Source: Neolewinella lacunae
GTDB taxonomy: Bacteria > Bacteroidota > Bacteroidia > Chitinophagales > Saprospiraceae
Assembly (NCBI RefSeq): GCF_014349155.1
Contig: NZ_JACSIT010000152.1
Coordinates: 178,802-214,311, forward strand
Direction: 5' to 3'
DNA: 35,510 bases
Under the pieces are notes generated by a model. It was not told the origin of the DNA and searched no databases. It was given only the letters and a program-made list of their open reading frames with translations. Positions 32,833 to 35,510 of this stretch are shown piece after piece; the stretch's first letter is position 1; each line of letters starts with the position of its first letter. The position numbers and the translations under genes were made by a program.

Positions 32833-33148
32833 CAAGGAAAGGTAAAAGAGCAGGGCAAGTCCCTACCACCCGAAGCATAATACTGCGAAGCTAAACTCGC
32901 CGGAGAAGGTGTCCTCACCCGAAACACAGACCTTCGGTGGTTTATGAACAATGACAAGGTGGGGACAGGCAAAATAGATGTTCACTGCTTTTCAGTGGGT
33001 TGGTTTACAGTGGTTTTACCGTACGGAAGCGGACAATACCCCCCTACCGCACTACAAAACTACCGAACTACCATACTGCCGTCTAAAGGCCAATGAAGAC
33101 CATTATAGGTGATTGCTGCAAGGGCTCACCCTTGCCTTAAGATACGGA

Positions 33149-33886
33149 TCAATGGCTCCGTTGCGCAAAAAGCACCGTCTCCCCCGCCGTCCAGCCGTGG
33201 AGGTGATTGGGTGGATAGGTATGTGCTGTCACCCGAAACCCCGCCTCCTGCAGCCGGTCTTGCAGGCCTTCGACGGAGTAGACGCGGACGTGGTCTTCCT
33301 GCCCGAACGCAACTCGCCGCTCTTGGCGACTGACGATGGCGGGGTCTTCATAAATTTCACCGGGTCTAAAAGGGGTTTGGAGGAGGCAAAGTCCACCTGG
33401 ACTCAGCACCCGGTAGAGCTCGCGCAGGGCCGCACGGTCATCCACCACGTGCTCCAAAACGTGGTAACAGATGATGAGGTCGAAGCGTCCGGCGGGTTCG
33501 TCGATGGCGGTGATGTCGTAGCGGCGGTCGGCAGTGAACTCCCCGGCAAAATCGGTGCTGAGGTATTCCCGGGCAGCACTGGCGCGCAGCAGCCTGGCCA
33601 GGATGGGGGAGGGGCTGAAGTGGAGGATCCGCAGCTGACGGATATCCAGCACTTCGCTGAGCAGGTGCCAGAGCCGCCGCCCCCGGGGCAGGCTGCCGCA
33701 GCGGGGGCAGAGCAAATCCCCCCGCTCCAGCCGCACGAAGGAGGAAAGGCCCGTTCCGCAACAGTTACAGCGGTAGGTGGAGCCCCGGTAGCGGAGCGTC
33801 ACGAGCCGGCGCAGCACGTCTTCGTTCTTTTGCAGTAGCGTAGCGGGCAGTACCTGCCGGGCCAGCGATTTGAGTTTTTCGTACAT
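33149..33886 (-). CDS. Class I SAM-dependent methyltransferase with N-terminal zinc ribbon
   Basis: A 245-residue protein. An N-terminal Cys cluster (YRCNCCG at 38-44, LLCPRCGSLPRGR at 58-70) probably binds zinc. The methyltransferase domain (about 75-245) has a Rossmann-type start (ILHFSPSPILARLL), a D-loop acidic residue (LSTDF), FDLIICYHVLEHVVDD (136-151) and LSPGGLCLLQ, as in methyltransferase family 11. The substrate is unknown; related ribbon-containing methyltransferases occur near glycan and surface-polymer genes. ATG 33886 starts the recognisable protein; the frame is open 63 bp further. It is divergent from the radical SAM gene. Confidence 0.82.
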   Translation of the reverse strand: MYEKLKSLARQVLPATLLQKNEDVLRRLVTLRYRGSTYRCNCCGTGLSSFVRLERGDLLCPRCGSLPRGRRLWHLLSEVLDIRQLRILHFSPSPILARLLRASAAREYLSTDFAGEFTADRRYDITAIDEPAGRFDLIICYHVLEHVVDDRAALRELYRVLSPGGLCLLQTPFRPGEIYEDPAIVSRQERRVAFGQEDHVRVYSVEGLQDRLQEAGFRVTAHTYPPNHLHGWTAGETVLFAQRSH

Positions 33887-33962
33887 ACGGGCCCCCAAGG
33901 TCGGGTTTTGGCGGGATTTGTTGGCGGGGACGACTTCCGTCGCTCCCACAGGGACTTGCCCG

Positions 33963-33979
33963 GCACCTGCGGCCGCGCC
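33963..33979 (+). repeat. Dispersed 17 bp motif, copy f (divergent gap)
   Basis: Exact GCACCTGCGGCCGCGCC between the divergent methyltransferase and radical SAM genes, 53 bp before the radical SAM start, preceded by AGGGACTTGCCCG, as in copy e. Confidence 0.85.
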
Positions 33980-34032
33980 CAGGTTGCTACAACTACACCC
34001 TGCTCTGGGCTGTGCCCCGTACCTTTACGACC

Positions 34033-35070
34033 ATGGCCCGCCTCTACCCCCAAGATACGCTCAACTTCCTGCGCAAACTCACGCTGCGCCGCGTGGTAAA
34101 TGCCGCCCAGGTGACGGCCAGCTACTACGCCACCCGCTGGCTCCAGCGGCCCGTGGTGTGGGGCAAGCCCTTTACCGTCTCCTTTGAACCCACCACGGCC
34201 TGTAACCTGCGTTGCCCCGAATGCCCCAGCGGCCTGCGGCAGTTTACCCGCCCCACGGGCCACCTCAGGGCCGATTTTTTCCGCCGGACCCTGGACGACA
34301 TTGCCGACCGCCTGCTCTACCTCATCTTTTACTTCCAGGGGGAGCCCTATATCAACCCCGACTTTCTGGATATGGTAAAGGAGGCCAGCGACCGCGGCGT
34401 CTACACCATCACTTCCACCAACGGCCACTTCCTCAACGACGCGAACGCCCGGAGGACCATCGAAAGCGGCCTCGACCGCCTCATCATCAGCGTCGACGGA
34501 ACCACCCAGGAAGTGTACGAGCAGTACCGGAAAGCCGGCAACTTAGAGACCGTATTACAAGGCGCCCGCAACCTGGTGAAGTGGAAAAAAGCCCTCAACA
34601 GCCCGACGCCCCACCTCATCTTCCAGTTTCTGGTCGTAAAACCCAATGAACACCAGATGGGGGAAGTCGTGCGGCTGGCCGAAGAAATCGGCATCGACGA
34701 AGTGAAGTTCAAAACCGCCCAGCTTTACGACTACGAACACGGCAACCCCCTGATGCCGGAAAACGAGAAATACGCCCGCTACTACCGCAAAAGCGACGGC
34801 ACCTACGCCCAGAAAAACAAGCTCCAGAACCACTGTTGGAAGCTCTGGCATTCCTGCGTCATCACCTGGGACGGGCTGGTGGCCCCCTGCTGCTTCGATA
34901 AAGACGTTACGCACCGCCTGGGCGACGTCAAGCAAGACTCCCTGCACCAGGTCTGGGAAGGCGCAGCCTACAACGACTTCCGCAACAGGCTGCTCCGCGG
35001 CCGGGCCGAAATTGACATCTGCCAGAATTGTACCGAAGGCTGTGAGGTGTGGCTGGGGGCAGAGTTGTGA
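34033..35070 (+). CDS. Radical SAM protein with SPASM domain
   Basis: A 345-residue cytoplasmic enzyme. CNLRCPEC (Cys57, Cys61, Cys64) binds the [4Fe-4S] cluster that cleaves SAM, and FQGEPYINPDF and ISVDGTTQEVYEQYR are standard radical SAM segments. The SPASM-type C-terminus (HCWKLWHSCVITWDGLVAPCCFDKD ... CQNCTEGC) carries the Cys residues for auxiliary clusters. SPASM enzymes modify peptides, sugars or other small molecules; no precursor peptide gene is seen next door. ATG 34033 is chosen over an upstream non-ATG start 21 bp away. It is divergent from the methyltransferase and may work with it. Confidence 0.85.
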   Translation: MARLYPQDTLNFLRKLTLRRVVNAAQVTASYYATRWLQRPVVWGKPFTVSFEPTTACNLRCPECPSGLRQFTRPTGHLRADFFRRTLDDIADRLLYLIFYFQGEPYINPDFLDMVKEASDRGVYTITSTNGHFLNDANARRTIESGLDRLIISVDGTTQEVYEQYRKAGNLETVLQGARNLVKWKKALNSPTPHLIFQFLVVKPNEHQMGEVVRLAEEIGIDEVKFKTAQLYDYEHGNPLMPENEKYARYYRKSDGTYAQKNKLQNHCWKLWHSCVITWDGLVAPCCFDKDVTHRLGDVKQDSLHQVWEGAAYNDFRNRLLRGRAEIDICQNCTEGCEVWLGAEL

Positions 35071-35183
35071 GGTGATGATTTTAACGTATGGGGGTATGCA
35101 GCGTAGCTATTCGGTGATTTTCAGCTGCTCAGATCGCAATGATTTTGTAGCACTACAGCACTACAGAACTGCCTTCTAAAGGT
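35071..35183. other. AT-rich gap with short ACTACAG repeats
   Basis: No gene. About 35150-35175 has imperfect direct repeats CACTACAGCACTACAGAACT, similar to 33050-33076, then CTTCTAAAGGT directly before the second MITE-like copy. Confidence 0.5.
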
Positions 35184-35405
35184 AGGCAGTCTAATTAGCC
35201 AGGCCGCAGCCGTACTCAATTTGGCCCGTTCGTTGGGGGCTCAACCCCAGATCAACCAGGGGAGGCTCAAGCGCTTAATGGGTCGAGACCCTCTGGGTCG
35301 TAGGAGAATACGCCACTGTGCTTAGTTGGATCGACCCAGAGGGTCTCAACCTAGGCAGGCCCCTAAAGCGCGTACGGGTTAAACCCATCAGATTAGACAT
35401 AGGCT
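35184..35405 (-). mobile_element. MITE-like element, copy 2 (about 222 bp, inverted, diverged)
   Basis: The reverse complement of this stretch aligns with 17817-18060 over nearly its whole length. Its left end, AGGCAGTCTAAT, differs from the copy 1 end by one base; the other end is ATTAGACATAGGCT, slightly rearranged. It lacks the internal duplication of about 45 bp found in copy 1 and has an extra palindrome, CTGGGGTTGAGCCCCCAACG. No matching flanking duplication is visible, so it is older or altered. The remaining 105 bp to the window edge are AT-rich with nothing recognised. Confidence 0.85.
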
Positions 35406-35510
35406 GTTCCCTTTACTTACTTTTTGTCACTACCAATTTTAGCTTCTCTTTCAAGAATGTCGAGACGAGCTTAGAGCCTCAAAAATGCTTAGTGTAACTT
35501 AAAAAGAATG

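Larger units (their letters stand above)
32682..33148. other. 467 bp gap: fabH promoter, dispersed motif, short repeats
   Basis: No gene is seen. Besides the fabH promoter and dispersed motif copy e it holds a run of CACTACAAAACTACCGAACT-type words (about 33050-33076), a TACTGCCGTCTAAAGG segment echoed as ACTGCCTTCTAAAGG near 35169, and a perfect 7 bp hairpin GCAAGGG/CCCTTGC (33118-33124, 33129-33135) just past the methyltransferase stop, without a T-run. Confidence 0.5.

Overview
The window looks like chromosome from a GC-rich member of the Bacteroidota, most likely a Lewinella-like Saprospiria. The evidence is a Bat (aerotolerance) operon, an M36 metalloprotease ending in a type IX secretion sorting domain, TAnnTTTG promoter boxes, a GHL10 family hydrolase, a PolB-type exonuclease of the Bacteroidota kind, and a weak role for Shine-Dalgarno sequences. 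No rRNA, tRNA, CRISPR array or phage gene was seen. Most genes are housekeeping or cell-envelope genes. What stands out is the non-coding DNA: four separate repeat families.

Layout. 1-840 is a six-copy tandem array of a 125-126 bp unit whose junctions form long hairpins. It lies just past the terminator of rplY (L25, minus strand). 1905-4422 (plus) holds a lipoprotein cytochrome c, anmK and an NAD-dependent epimerase. An LpxR-like outer-membrane protein faces them from the other strand with a 41 bp tail-to-tail overlap. 5532-10883 (plus) carries dipeptidyl peptidase IV, yidD, a thioredoxin-fold periplasmic protein and lgt. 11030-15604 (minus) is a Bat operon in the order DUF4381-like protein, BatA, an unrecognised 180-residue protein, BatB, BatC. 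thrS follows on the plus strand.

A 244 bp MITE-like element sits exactly at the thrS stop codon, with 12 bp terminal inverted repeats and a perfect 12 bp flanking duplication. A second, inverted copy lies at the right edge (35184-35405). Between them are a TrkA-type potassium channel, a low-molecular-weight phosphatase, aroA, a YgjP-like metallopeptidase, an OmpA-family lipoprotein, an exonuclease, a GHL10 hydrolase, the large M36 protease, yqeY, hisIE, a 52-residue membrane protein, pgl, fabH, and a divergent methyltransferase / radical SAM pair.

A 17 bp motif, GCACCTGCGGCCGCGCC, occurs seven times (six exact, one with a single mismatch), mainly in intergenic gaps but once in frame inside anmK. 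A different GC-rich palindromic repeat lies inside the Bat operon and also supplies the C-terminal residues of its first protein.

The genes serve general physiology: envelope building (lgt, yidD, anmK, fabH, OmpA, LpxR), redox and stress tolerance (Bat, thioredoxin, L25/Ctc), amino acid synthesis (aroA, hisIE), pentose phosphate flow (pgl), protein and peptide breakdown (DPP IV, M36), and possibly glycan or surface modification (epimerase, methyltransferase, radical SAM). I found no complete new enzyme system. The best candidates for undescribed biology are the repeat elements and the unknown Bat-operon protein.
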